Made by a program: the position numbers and the translations under genes. 64,000 nucleotides of DNA from Thermophagus sp052400625 (lineage in GTDB: Bacteria; Bacteroidota; Bacteroidia; Bacteroidales; Marinilabiliaceae). The notes beneath the pieces were generated by a model. It was not told the origin of the DNA, ran no database searches, and saw nothing but the letters and a program-made list of their open reading frames with translations. Below are positions 15,046 to 24,173 of this stretch, piece by piece; the stretch's first letter is position 1; every line of letters starts with the position of its first letter. Where the stretch lies: the NCBI GenBank assembly GCA_052400625.1, contig JBQTGH010000006.1; one strand, written 5' to 3'.

Positions 15046-16191
15046 TTACTTTATTCCCATATGTCTGGCAATAACAAATCTAAGAATTTCAGAGGTGCCC
15101 TCCCCAATCTGTAGCAACCTTTGATCTCGGTAGAACCGCTCTACCGGATTATCTTTGAACAATCCTGAACCACCGTAAATCTGAACGGCTTCATCGGCTA
15201 TTTCCCGTGCAATTTCTGAAGCATATAATTTGGCGATAGCTGCCTCTCTGGCGAAAGATTTGCCTTGGTCTTTGAGGAGGCAAGCCTTGTATAGGGTGTT
15301 TCTGGCCAGTTCAATTTTCATGTCCATATCGGCCAGTTTGAAGCTAATGCTTTGGAATTTGGAAATAGGCTGTCCAAACTGGTGTCTTTTTTTGGCTTGG
15401 GTAAGAGCCATTTCGAACGCACCTTGTGCAAGTCCTACGCCCATGGCCGCAATGGATAGGCGTCCCGCATCCAGTGTTTTGAGCATATAGCGTGCGCCCA
15501 TACCTTCTTTCCCCAATAGATTTGAGTAGGGGACTCTGCAATTTTCCAATTTTATTCGGCCGGTATCGGAGGCCCTCCACATCATTTTTCCGGTCATCCG
15601 TTGGGATTGAAAGCCCTGGGTCTTTTTTTCAACCAATATGGCACTGAGCTTCTCTTTGCCGTTTTCGTCGGTAGTCATTGCCTGAATGGTAACGCCCAAT
15701 GTCAACTCATTAGAAGAGTTCGTAATGAACCGTTTGGTGCCATTGATTATCCAATGATCCCCGTCGCGTATCGCTTTGGTCTTTGTGCCACGGGCATCCG
15801 ATCCGGCTGTCTCTTCTGTCAATCCAAATGCCCAGAGATGATTTCCTGTGGTGAGTTTTGGTAACCACTCTTCTTTTTGTTCTTTATTGCCATATTCATA
15901 AATGGGAGCGATGCCCAAACTATTGTGTGCAGCCACGGTGGCGGCCTGTGAAGCATCTACTCTGGACAATTCTTCTACAGCAATAATATAGGCAAGCGTA
16001 TCCAGTTCCTGACCACCATATTTTTTGGGTAGGGTTATGCCCAAAAGGCCTGTTTCTCCCATTTTTTTTGTTAGTTCCGGGGAGAAACGTTCTTCCCGGT
16101 CCAGTTGTTCAGCCTCGGGTTTTATAACATTTTCAGCAAATTCTCTGATTTTTTTTCGATAGTTTTCGTGAGTTTCTGATGTGAATATCAT
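15046..16191 (-). CDS. Acyl-CoA dehydrogenase (candidate isovaleryl-CoA dehydrogenase by context)
   Basis: A 381-residue FAD acyl-CoA dehydrogenase. AFGLTEETAGSDA and WIINGTKRFITNSS are the FAD/substrate signatures, and QIGEGTSEILRFV (E364) carries the catalytic base in the position used by short- and medium-chain enzymes. True isovaleryl-CoA dehydrogenases usually place the base on another helix (the ER of LDLERL) and have Ala in GAGTSE. Here the corresponding segment is LDAGRL with Gly243, as in short-chain enzymes. Its place next to the methylcrotonyl-CoA carboxylase genes suggests isovaleryl-CoA as substrate, but residue evidence leaves butyryl- or 2-methylbutyryl-CoA open. It follows the carboxylase alpha gene by 38 bases. 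Confidence 0.85.
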   Translation of the reverse strand: MIFTSETHENYRKKIREFAENVIKPEAEQLDREERFSPELTKKMGETGLLGITLPKKYGGQELDTLAYIIAVEELSRVDASQAATVAAHNSLGIAPIYEYGNKEQKEEWLPKLTTGNHLWAFGLTEETAGSDARGTKTKAIRDGDHWIINGTKRFITNSSNELTLGVTIQAMTTDENGKEKLSAILVEKKTQGFQSQRMTGKMMWRASDTGRIKLENCRVPYSNLLGKEGMGARYMLKTLDAGRLSIAAMGVGLAQGAFEMALTQAKKRHQFGQPISKFQSISFKLADMDMKIELARNTLYKACLLKDQGKSFAREAAIAKLYASEIAREIADEAVQIYGGSGLFKDNPVERFYRDQRLLQIGEGTSEILRFVIARHMGIK

Positions 16192-16229
16192 AATTGATAG
16201 AATAAAACAATTATTACTTAATTATTATC

Positions 16230-18269
16230 TTATTGATTATTATGGATTTCTTCTGGCATAATCTCCTTAGAACTTTTTTTAATTTCTACCAATATTTGTC
16301 CTGCCTTCACCTGTTCACCCTCTTTTATGTTTATGGTTTTAATGATTCCGTCTGTTTGGGCATGAAGCGTGTTTTCCATTTTCATAGCCTCCAGAATGGC
16401 AACAGGGGTGTTGTTGGTTACTGTATCACCATTGGTAATTAAAATTTTCGAAATTTTACCGGGGATGGGGGCAATAACTCGGTTGTCGTTGTTCCCGTAT
16501 GTTTCTTTGTCTTTGGTAAAAGGTTGAGTATTATTGATTCGGAATGCAGGTAGAAGGTTGTAGGTATGTCCATCCATATTGAATAACAAGTCGCTGTGCT
16601 CCGAGATATGCCAAGATAATTTCCGCCATTTTTTTTTGTAAAAAAAACGCATTTGGTTGGCTCCAAATTCAATGTTATGGATGTTGTCTTTTTTACCGTT
16701 ATTGAGGGACCATTCTATTGCGTTACCACTATTACTCTTCCTTGCTTTAATGGTGTAATTTTGATGTGACAAAGCTATATTATAGGAGTTCCCCCAACGT
16801 CTGTGACCCAATTTATTCCATACATTTTTCTGATCTTCTTTGTTTCTGTAAAGGGTAATCCATACCGCATAAGCAGCCAGCAGAAGCTCAGTCTTTTCAG
16901 ATCCGTTGGGATGAATGGCTTTTTGCAAGAAATCTTTATGAATAGTGGCGAAATGCGTGGTTGTATCTCCTGACAGAAATGCATTGGTTTTTGTTAATTC
17001 GCGTAAATAGGGAAGATTGGTAGGGATTCCAACAAGCGTTGTGTTTTTGAGACTATCCAACAAGCGTTGAATGGCTTCTTCCCTGGAATCTCCCCAGACC
17101 GTCATTTTGGCAAGTAGGGGATCAAAGCCGGGTTGAACTTCAGTGGGCGAATCAAAAAATGAGTCGATACGTGCCTTATTTGAATTTGGCCATTGTACAT
17201 AGCTAATTGCCCCCGGTGACGGCAAAAAATTGTTGAGTGCATCTTCTGCATAGATTCTTGCTTCGATAGCATGACCTTTTTTAGTTATCCCTTTTTGCTC
17301 AAAGGAAATGGGAAGACCTTGCGCTACTTTGATTTGTTCTTCTACTAGGTCGATGCCGGTAATTGCTTCGGTAACCAGGTGCTCAACTTGTAGTCTGGTA
17401 TTCATTTCCAAAAAATAGTGCTGTCCCTTTTTATCGACCAAAAATTCCACCGTCCCCGCATTGTAATAGCCTATTTTTTGGGCGAGTTTAAGTGCATCAG
17501 AGGTCAATGAATGTCGCAATGATTCATTGACTAAGGAAGATGGAGCTTCTTCCATAATTTTTTGAAATCTTCTCTGGATGGAACATTCTCTTTCATATAG
17601 ATGGATGACCTTACCATGATGATCACCCAGTATTTGTACCTCGATATGTCTTGGATTATCAATGTATTCCTCCACGAAGATGGTGTTGTCTCCAAAATAG
17701 TTTTGAGCCTCTCTTTCGGCATTTTCGAGCTGTGTTATAAGCTCATTTTCATTATGTGCTATTTTCATTCCTTTTCCTCCTCCTCCGGCGGCTGCTTTGA
17801 TGAGTAAGGGGAATTGGAGAGCATGGAGATTATCGAGTATTTTTTGTTTTTTCCCGGAGATTGCCTTTGTGACCGGAACGCTAGATTCGATAGCCAATTC
17901 TCTTGCTTTAAGTTTGTTTGCCATAACCGCCATTGACCGTGGAGAAGGACCGATCCACGTGAGTCCTGAATTTTCCACTAGTTTGGCAAACTGTGCATTT
18001 TCAGATAAAAAACCGTATCCGGGATGAATGGCATCAGCTCCATATTTTTTGGCCAGATCAATCATATATTGACCATTTAGATAAGTTTCGTGGAGTTGGG
18101 AGCTGTCGAGTATGTGGATTTCATCTGCAGCTTTTGCCGGCAATGTTTTTGTCTCCTCTTTTATTACCGGTAAAACGGTTGAAATTCCAAGGCGGGAAGC
18201 GGTACGAATGATTCGGTAAGCTATTTCGCCACGGTTTGCAATAAATATTTTGGTAATATTGTTGTTCAT
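16230..18269 (-). CDS. Methylcrotonyl-CoA carboxylase, biotin-containing alpha subunit
   Basis: A 679-residue protein combining biotin carboxylase, a linker and a biotin carboxyl carrier domain. The N-terminal IANRGEIAYRIIRTASRLGI, the ATP-grasp loop AAAGGGGKGMKI, EEYIDNPRHIEVQILGD and the FLEMNTRLQVEHLVTE block define biotin carboxylase. The C-terminal LEAMKMENT places the biotinyl lysine at K630. The architecture matches MCC-alpha and propionyl-CoA carboxylase alpha; the partner subunit decides in favour of methylcrotonyl-CoA. The stop of the hydratase gene and this ATG overlap by one base (TAATG), indicating coupled translation. Confidence 0.88.
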   Translation of the reverse strand: MNNNITKIFIANRGEIAYRIIRTASRLGISTVLPVIKEETKTLPAKAADEIHILDSSQLHETYLNGQYMIDLAKKYGADAIHPGYGFLSENAQFAKLVENSGLTWIGPSPRSMAVMANKLKARELAIESSVPVTKAISGKKQKILDNLHALQFPLLIKAAAGGGGKGMKIAHNENELITQLENAEREAQNYFGDNTIFVEEYIDNPRHIEVQILGDHHGKVIHLYERECSIQRRFQKIMEEAPSSLVNESLRHSLTSDALKLAQKIGYYNAGTVEFLVDKKGQHYFLEMNTRLQVEHLVTEAITGIDLVEEQIKVAQGLPISFEQKGITKKGHAIEARIYAEDALNNFLPSPGAISYVQWPNSNKARIDSFFDSPTEVQPGFDPLLAKMTVWGDSREEAIQRLLDSLKNTTLVGIPTNLPYLRELTKTNAFLSGDTTTHFATIHKDFLQKAIHPNGSEKTELLLAAYAVWITLYRNKEDQKNVWNKLGHRRWGNSYNIALSHQNYTIKARKSNSGNAIEWSLNNGKKDNIHNIEFGANQMRFFYKKKWRKLSWHISEHSDLLFNMDGHTYNLLPAFRINNTQPFTKDKETYGNNDNRVIAPIPGKISKILITNGDTVTNNTPVAILEAMKMENTLHAQTDGIIKTINIKEGEQVKAGQILVEIKKSSKEIMPEEIHNNQ

Positions 18270-19057
18270 TATTTTTTGTTCCAGAATGGTTTTCTTCGTT
18301 CAAAAAAGGCACTGACTCCTTCCTGTCCCTGGTCAGAAGTTCTGGCACGAGCTATTGCATCGGCACAATAGCTGTTCAAATCATCGTCAATGGGAACAAT
18401 TCTATCGTCAATAGTGTTCAGCAATAGTTTGGTTTCTTTTATGGCATCAGGGCCGTTTTGAGCAATGATGCCGGCCAACTCTCTGGTCTTGGGAATGATT
18501 TCGTCATTGGATAAAAGAAATTGGGCCAGATTGTTTTTCTGTGCCACTTCTCCCGAAAAGGGTTTCCCGGTTAGAAATGCCCATTTGGCAAATGCTGTTC
18601 CGGTTTTCTTAATGATCCATGGTGCAACGGTGGCGGGAACAAGGCCTAATCGGGTTTCAGAAAAGGCAAAGGAAGAGTCAGGTGTTGTAACGGTAATGTC
18701 GGAACAGGTCATCAGTCCGATGGCACCACCGTATGCCCCACCTTCAACACATGAGATGATAGGTTTGGGATAATGATAGATGGTGGAATAGAGTTGGGTG
18801 AAAAGAGCTGCTTCTTCAATATTCTTCTTTTCCGACTGGTTAGCTGCATCTTTCATCCATTGAAGATCAGCGCCAGAAGAAAAGAATCGGTTATTTCCCA
18901 TTAATACAACAACTCTGAATTGATCGTTTTCGGCCGTGCCTGAAAAGAAGTCTATTAAATGAAGGATCATTTCCTTATTGAGAGCATTCTTTTTTGCAGG
19001 TCTGTTAAGCTCAAGAAAACATATATTCTGCGCATATTTCTTTATTAAACAGGTCAT
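18269..19057 (-). CDS. Methylglutaconyl-CoA hydratase (enoyl-CoA hydratase family)
   Basis: A 262-residue crotonase-fold enzyme. FFSSGADLQWMKDAA, SCVEGGAYGGAIGLMTCSD (oxyanion hole Gly) and FAFSETRLGLVPATVAPWII are all close to methylglutaconyl-CoA hydratases of the leucine pathway. The pattern LGL-x-PAT-x-x-P is especially typical and distinguishes them from fatty-acid hydratases. It would add water to 3-methylglutaconyl-CoA to give HMG-CoA. It lies 135 bases after the carboxylase beta gene and overlaps the alpha gene by one base, in the middle of the cluster. Confidence 0.85.
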   Translation of the reverse strand: MTCLIKKYAQNICFLELNRPAKKNALNKEMILHLIDFFSGTAENDQFRVVVLMGNNRFFSSGADLQWMKDAANQSEKKNIEEAALFTQLYSTIYHYPKPIISCVEGGAYGGAIGLMTCSDITVTTPDSSFAFSETRLGLVPATVAPWIIKKTGTAFAKWAFLTGKPFSGEVAQKNNLAQFLLSNDEIIPKTRELAGIIAQNGPDAIKETKLLLNTIDDRIVPIDDDLNSYCADAIARARTSDQGQEGVSAFFERRKPFWNKK

Positions 19058-19192
19058 GATGGTTATTTGTTTTTGTCGTAGTTCATTGTCGAATTTCCAA
19101 TAGTGGTGGTAAAGTGTTTTTTTATATTTGTCTGAAAATTATTGAATTTTCTTAGCGAATCTATTTAAGGACAATCCGTTGTTTTATAAGAG

Positions 19193-20800
19193 TTACATTC
19201 TGAAAATTCCATATCTGGGAGTTTGGGGAGGTGTGTTTGCTGTCACTTCCAATGCTATTCCCAGAATATCTCGAGTATCAATCGGATCAATAATGCCGTC
19301 ATCCCATAATCTTGAAGTGCTATACCATGAGGAGCTTTCAGTTTCATATTTATCAAGGATTTGCTTTTCGATGAGTTTTAGTTCTTCATGATTAACAATA
19401 CTATCTTTGTCTGCCTTTCTGGATTTTTTTAAAGTGGTTAATACTTGTGCCGCCTGATGAGCACCCATTACAGAAATTTTGGCGTTGGGCCACATGAAAA
19501 GCAATCGTGGATTATAAGCCCTGCCTCCCATTGCATAATTCCCGGCTCCGTAAGAACCACCAATGATGACTGTAAAAAAGGGTACCACCGAATTGGCAAG
19601 GGCATGAACCATTTTAGCACCGTTTTTGGCAATACCACCATGTTCATACTCTTTACCTACCATAAAACCGGTGATGTTTTGTAGGAAAACCATGGGGATG
19701 TTTCGGTGATTACACAATTCAATAAAGTGGGTTCCTTTTAATGCTGATTCAGAGAACAAAATTCCGTTATTGGCCAAAATTCCAACTGTGTGACCATGGA
19801 TATGTGCAAATCCCGTGACCAATGAATTTCCGTACTCTTCTTTAAATTCATGAAAACGACTTCCATCAACCATTCTGGCGATTATTTCCCGAATATCCGG
19901 GAAGGGCTCACGATCTCTGGGAATTAAGCCATATAAATCATCGATAGGGTAGAGTGGGGCGTCCACTTTGGAAGAGGCTTTGTTACTCTTTTTTTTAATC
20001 GGTAAGGATTCAAAAATATTACGACAAATTTCAATAGCGTGTTCGTCGTTCTCTGCTAAGTGGTCTGCCACTCCGCTGATGCTTGTATGTACTACTGCAC
20101 CACCCAGTTCTTCTGCAGATACTTCTTCTCCGGTGGCAGCCTTTACCAGTGGCGGCCCGGCGAGAAAGATGGTTCCCTGGTTTCTGACGATGATGGTTTC
20201 ATCGCTCATGGCCGGAATATAGGCACCTCCCGCTGTACAGGAACCCATAACTATTGAGATTTGTGGAATACCTGCTGCCGACAATTGAGCTTGATTGAAA
20301 AAGATGCGACCAAAATCATCTTTGTCGGGGAAAACTTCTGCCTGTAACGGTAAAAATATTCCTCCGGAATCAACCAGATAAATGCAAGGAAGTTGATTCT
20401 CCTTGGCAATTTCCTGTGCTCTAAGATGTTTTTTTATGGTTTCCGGTACATAAGTACCCCCTTTAACGGTGGCATCATTGGCAATAATCATGACTTCATG
20501 TTGGTGTATCCTGCCAATGCCGGTCACAATTCCGGCGGAAGGAAATTCATTGTTATATTGATTCCAGGCCGCAAGAGGTGAGAGTTCCAGAAAAGGAGTA
20601 AAAGGATCCAAAAGTTTTTCAATTCTTTCGCGGACCAAAAGTTTACCTCTGGATGTGTGTTTGTTTTTTAATTTTATTGGTCCTCCCTCTCTCACTTGTT
20701 CTACTCTGTTTTCCAGTTTGTTGGATAGTGTTTTGTTCAGTTCATAGTTGCGTTTGAAATGTTCCGTTTTTGTGTCGATGCTGCTTCCTATTGTGTTCAT
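19193..20800 (-). CDS. Methylcrotonyl-CoA carboxylase, carboxyltransferase beta subunit
   Basis: A 535-residue carboxyltransferase. TYVPETIKKHLRAQEIA, YLVDSGGIFLPLQAEVFPD, FGRIFFNQAQLSAAGIPQI, MGSCTAGGAYIPAMSDE and IFLAGPPLVKAATGEEVS follow MCC-beta sequences closely and are more specific than the generic propionyl-CoA carboxylase pattern. The second half has the acyl-CoA site NITGFMVGKEYE and IGGSYGAGNYAMGGRAY. It is the first gene of the leucine-catabolic cluster. It carboxylates 3-methylcrotonyl-CoA to 3-methylglutaconyl-CoA with the alpha subunit. A pair of hairpins and a 14-bp palindrome lie in its upstream region. Confidence 0.93.
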   Translation of the reverse strand: MNTIGSSIDTKTEHFKRNYELNKTLSNKLENRVEQVREGGPIKLKNKHTSRGKLLVRERIEKLLDPFTPFLELSPLAAWNQYNNEFPSAGIVTGIGRIHQHEVMIIANDATVKGGTYVPETIKKHLRAQEIAKENQLPCIYLVDSGGIFLPLQAEVFPDKDDFGRIFFNQAQLSAAGIPQISIVMGSCTAGGAYIPAMSDETIIVRNQGTIFLAGPPLVKAATGEEVSAEELGGAVVHTSISGVADHLAENDEHAIEICRNIFESLPIKKKSNKASSKVDAPLYPIDDLYGLIPRDREPFPDIREIIARMVDGSRFHEFKEEYGNSLVTGFAHIHGHTVGILANNGILFSESALKGTHFIELCNHRNIPMVFLQNITGFMVGKEYEHGGIAKNGAKMVHALANSVVPFFTVIIGGSYGAGNYAMGGRAYNPRLLFMWPNAKISVMGAHQAAQVLTTLKKSRKADKDSIVNHEELKLIEKQILDKYETESSSWYSTSRLWDDGIIDPIDTRDILGIALEVTANTPPQTPRYGIFRM

Positions 20801-20835
20801 AAAAGTGCTTTCAGTTTTTTATCCTAAAATTAACT

Positions 20836-21003
20836 CTCGAATGAAGACCTTTGTTCGAGTACCATTCCATAAAAATGGTATTTCCTCCATTTTCGAACTT
20901 GATATAACTGTTTTTTGGGGTAGATTGTTTGCTGATAGAGGGATATTCTTATACTTTTGGTTGTTAGATAGCAAAACCCGTATCATAGTGGAATGTTCAT
21001 TCC
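20836..21003. promoter_or_regulatory. Inverted repeats in the divergent region upstream of MCC-beta
   Basis: Three dyads are visible: CTCGAA/TTCGAG (20836-20841 and 20854-20859), TACCATT/AATGGTA with a 7-nt loop (20860-20880), and the 14-bp palindrome GGAATG-TT-CATTCC (20990-21003). The gap separates the leucine cluster (minus) from the DUF1460 gene (plus). The palindrome is a plausible repressor site for either gene; the two hairpins would fall in the MCC-beta leader. Function is inferred from symmetry only. Confidence 0.4.
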
Positions 21004-21050
21004 CTGACACATTTGCATATCTTCATGGATAATTTATTTAGGTTGAAGTT

Positions 21051-21980
21051 ATGAGAAAGGAAGTATTTCAATTTGGCATTTTGTTTTTATTAATGATTTC
21101 TTTTGTCCTAGAGGGCTGTCATTTAAAAGGGACAGGAAAAGGGGATGTGAAGGTTATAGAGAAAGAAGAGAGTCCCCAGGAGGTTGAGGTTACGCACCAA
21201 GATTCAGTCATTTTTAAAAAACTGATGGATTGGTCCGTTGCGAATAATATTGGTAGTCAATCTTTACAGGATGTTATTCTGAATGTTGGTAAATTTTTTA
21301 TTGGAAGTCCGTATGTTGCACATACTCTTGAGAAATCAGGTCCCGAACAATTGGTGATAAATCTTAGAGAGTTTGATTGCACTACTTTTGTAGAGAATGT
21401 TCTTGCTTTGTCTCTTTGTATTAAATCGGATCAGTCTTCACTACCATACTTTTATGAAAAGTTGAGAGATATTCGTTACCGAAAAGGTGAGATCGAAGGG
21501 TATGCCTCTCGGTTACACTATTTTACTGATTGGTTGTACGACAATGAGGAAATGGGATTTGTGAAGGTGGTTAGTAATGGATTTGGGGATAAAGTATTGT
21601 CTGTGAATGTGGATTTTATGTCTGCTCATGCAGATCTATATCCCAAATTTGCAGAAGATTCTAGTTTGGTGAGTCAAATGAAAATTCATGAGGGAAGAAT
21701 TTCTAAGTTGTCATTCAAGTATGTCTCCGAAGAAAAAATTGAATCTTTGTCCGATTCTATTCAAGATGGGGATGTAATAGCTTTGTGTACTTCTATTGAG
21801 GGTTTAGATGTAGTGCATGTGGGGCTTGCTTACCATGTTGATTCACAACTATCTTTTATTCATGCTTCGACGGTTGGAAATGAAGTGACCATTTCCGAAA
21901 CAGGGTTAGGGGAATATGTCCGTAAACGGAAGCATATAAATGGTGTTTTAGTGGCTCGTCCAGTTTCTTCCGGAAAGTAA
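21051..21980 (+). CDS. DUF1460 family lipoprotein (amidase-like)
   Basis: A 309-residue protein starting with a lipoprotein signal peptide: hydrophobic FGILFLLMISFVL followed by the lipobox LEGC (Cys at ~23). The mature part carries REFDCTTFVENVLALSL, the hallmark of DUF1460 (PF07313), whose structures resemble NlpC/P60 peptidases with the Cys as nucleophile, and IHASTVGNEV near the end with the matching His. It probably cuts or binds a cell-wall peptide in the periplasm. It stands between the leucine cluster and the efflux operon and seems unrelated to both. Confidence 0.87.
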   Translation: MRKEVFQFGILFLLMISFVLEGCHLKGTGKGDVKVIEKEESPQEVEVTHQDSVIFKKLMDWSVANNIGSQSLQDVILNVGKFFIGSPYVAHTLEKSGPEQLVINLREFDCTTFVENVLALSLCIKSDQSSLPYFYEKLRDIRYRKGEIEGYASRLHYFTDWLYDNEEMGFVKVVSNGFGDKVLSVNVDFMSAHADLYPKFAEDSSLVSQMKIHEGRISKLSFKYVSEEKIESLSDSIQDGDVIALCTSIEGLDVVHVGLAYHVDSQLSFIHASTVGNEVTISETGLGEYVRKRKHINGVLVARPVSSGK

Positions 21981-22004
21981 ATTTCTCTTTTTTTTAAAAT
22001 AAAG

Positions 22005-22050
22005 TTGGCTTTGAATAAAAAACAAACTAAATTTGACCAATTGGTTAAAT
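22005..22050 (+). promoter_or_regulatory. Promoter and 20-bp operator of the TetR-type regulator
   Basis: TAAATTTG at 22028-22035 matches the -7 consensus TAnnTTTG, with TTG at 22005-22007 at a suitable distance (20 bp). Overlapping the box is ATTTGACCAATTGGTTAAAT (22031-22050), a 20-bp palindrome with one mismatched position per arm and a perfect ACCAATTGGT centre. This is the expected form of a TetR-family autorepression site covering the promoter of the regulator and the efflux genes behind it. Confidence 0.75.
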
Positions 22051-22066
22051 GTAATAGTTAAACGAA

Positions 22067-22702
22067 ATGGTGAAAAACAAAAAGGATAAGAGTCCAGATA
22101 CAGAAGAAAGAATCTTAAATGCGGCGAATAGGGTTTTCGAGAAAAAAGGGTATGAGGGTGCCCGAATGCAGGAAATTGCTGATGAAGCAGGCATTAATAA
22201 AGCGTTGCTTCATTATTATTTCAGAAGTAAGGATAAATTATTTGATCGGATTTTTAAGGAAGCCTTCAGTCAATTTTGGCCTTCTATTCAAAGGGAAACT
22301 CAAAAAGAGGTTGTAGATATTCGTGATCTAATAACTACGTTGGTAAATGGCTATATGGATATTTTGGAAGATAAACCCTTTTTGGCAGCTTTTGTGGTCG
22401 GAGAAATCAATCGATCGCCGGATCGAATAAAAGAGTTGTTACTCTCCTCCGGATTGGAGCCCGAAAAGGTTATTAAGATAGTTCAAACTGCAATTGATAA
22501 AGGGGAAATTGTGAAAATGGATCCTCGCGAATTAATAATTAATGTGGTAGGTCTTTCCATTTTTCCTTTTATAGCAAGGCCATTAATTCGCAACATGTTT
22601 TGGGAGTCTAATGAAGAATATGGTCACTTTTTGAAGAATAGGAGGAAAACGGTATATGAATTTATCTGCCGGAGTGTTTTTGTTAGTAAAACGTTTACAT
22701 AA
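22067..22702 (+). CDS. TetR/AcrR-family transcriptional regulator
   Basis: A 211-residue regulator with an N-terminal TetR helix-turn-helix: ERILNAANRVFEKKGYEGARMQEIADEAGINKALLHYYFRSKDKLFD (residues ~17-65, given here by its landmarks GYEGA, IADEAGI and LHYYF). The remaining helical part would bind an inducer. It precedes a complete efflux system on the same strand by 138 bases and has a palindrome over its own promoter, so it probably represses the whole set until a toxic compound binds. The ligand cannot be guessed. Confidence 0.92.
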   Translation: MVKNKKDKSPDTEERILNAANRVFEKKGYEGARMQEIADEAGINKALLHYYFRSKDKLFDRIFKEAFSQFWPSIQRETQKEVVDIRDLITTLVNGYMDILEDKPFLAAFVVGEINRSPDRIKELLLSSGLEPEKVIKIVQTAIDKGEIVKMDPRELIINVVGLSIFPFIARPLIRNMFWESNEEYGHFLKNRRKTVYEFICRSVFVSKTFT

Positions 22703-22840
22703 TTTATTATTTAATGTCAGAATGAAAAGTGCAGGTAGTAGGAAAGTGCGAATAATATTTGTAGAGTGCATTTTAATATATTATCCATATATCCGGAGGG
22801 AGATTTTGCAAAGAAACGATAATAATGAAATAAAAACAAT

Positions 22841-24112
22841 ATGATAAAGTTTTGCATGACATTGGTGTTGGGGGTTTGGCTTAATGTTTTGATTGCGCAA
22901 CCCTATTCTTTGAACGACTGTTGGGAACTATCACGAAATCATTATCCATTAATTAAAGGGAAAGTACTGCTTAAACATATCACTGAGACCAATATCAAGA
23001 ATGTACGTGTTCAATGGTTCCCACGAATGGAAATTTCAGGACAGGCTTCCTGGCAAAGTAATGTGACACATTTGGAGACGGGAGCTGCAATGCCTGGTTT
23101 TGATATACCCTCCGCGCCAAAAGATCAGTATAAAATAGCTCTGGATGTGAGTCAGGCAATCTATGATGGAGGTCGTATCCAAACCCAAAGCCAGATGGAG
23201 GAGATTTCCGGAAGAATTGAACAACAAAATATAGAGATTCAGATTTATGAAGTCAAGCAAAGAGTGACTAATCTGTTTTTTCAGATTTTGATGATGGAAG
23301 AAAAAGAATTACAGGTGCAGAGAAAAATCGAAACGCTTCAGTCACGAATAAATGAATTGCATTCGGCATTGGATAACGGAATGATTAGTAGCGCTGAGGT
23401 TAATACCCTTGAAGCTGAAGAGCTCTTGGCACGACAGCAACAAGTGGCTCTTCAGTATGGTCTTGGCGCGTTATTAGATAACCTTTCTTCTTATGTGGGA
23501 AGAGAAATAACTTCTGCTAAACAGCTTTCTAAGCCCGAAGCTTCCGATTTTCTTGTTCCCGAAATTCGGCCTGAATACCGTTTGTTTGAGCTGCAAAAAA
23601 AGAAGACAGGGATGGCAGCATTGCTTGTTCAAAATAATCGAAGGCCTGTTTTATCTGCTTTCGCTCAGGGGGGATACGGAAATCCTGGATATAATATGTT
23701 GAAAGATCAGTTTGATTCATTTATGATGATTGGTATCCGGTTGAAATGGAATCCATGGGATTGGAAACAGGCGAAGCGACAGAAAATGAGTTTGTTAAAT
23801 GAGGCCGGATTGGTTGATTTGAAAAAGGAAACCTTTTCTGTTAATCAGCAGAGAATTCATACTCAGCTTAACGGTGAGATTAGTCAATACCTTGCAATGA
23901 TTGAATTGGATCAGGATATAGTTGCCCTTCGGGAGAAGGTGGCCTTGGAAAGTGAGAAGAAGCTGAAGAACGGAATGGTTACTTCTGCCGACTACGTTTC
24001 TGATTTAAATGCAGTAATGAATGCGCGACTCAACAAGGGTATTCATAGGTTGGAGTATTTGCAGGGAATGGCTTTGAAATATCTTACCGGTGGACAAGAG
24101 TTAAAAAAATAG
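22841..24112 (+). CDS. TolC-family outer membrane efflux protein
   Basis: A 423-residue outer-membrane channel protein. A short signal peptide (MTLVLGVWLNVLIAQP, cut near residue 20) leads into YSLNDCWELSRNHYPLIKG, the standard TolC start. Two long heptad-rich helical halves follow, with the duplicated strand regions (e.g. ALDVSQAIYDGG and GIRLKWNPWDW). It would form the outer-membrane exit duct for the transporter encoded downstream. It lies between the regulator and the HlyD gene (61 bases). Confidence 0.9.
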   Translation: MIKFCMTLVLGVWLNVLIAQPYSLNDCWELSRNHYPLIKGKVLLKHITETNIKNVRVQWFPRMEISGQASWQSNVTHLETGAAMPGFDIPSAPKDQYKIALDVSQAIYDGGRIQTQSQMEEISGRIEQQNIEIQIYEVKQRVTNLFFQILMMEEKELQVQRKIETLQSRINELHSALDNGMISSAEVNTLEAEELLARQQQVALQYGLGALLDNLSSYVGREITSAKQLSKPEASDFLVPEIRPEYRLFELQKKKTGMAALLVQNNRRPVLSAFAQGGYGNPGYNMLKDQFDSFMMIGIRLKWNPWDWKQAKRQKMSLLNEAGLVDLKKETFSVNQQRIHTQLNGEISQYLAMIELDQDIVALREKVALESEKKLKNGMVTSADYVSDLNAVMNARLNKGIHRLEYLQGMALKYLTGGQELKK

Positions 24113-24173
24113 TTTTAGCAATTAATGGAATGAAGGTTTAAGGAATCGATAATTAAAATATAAAATAGGGAAT

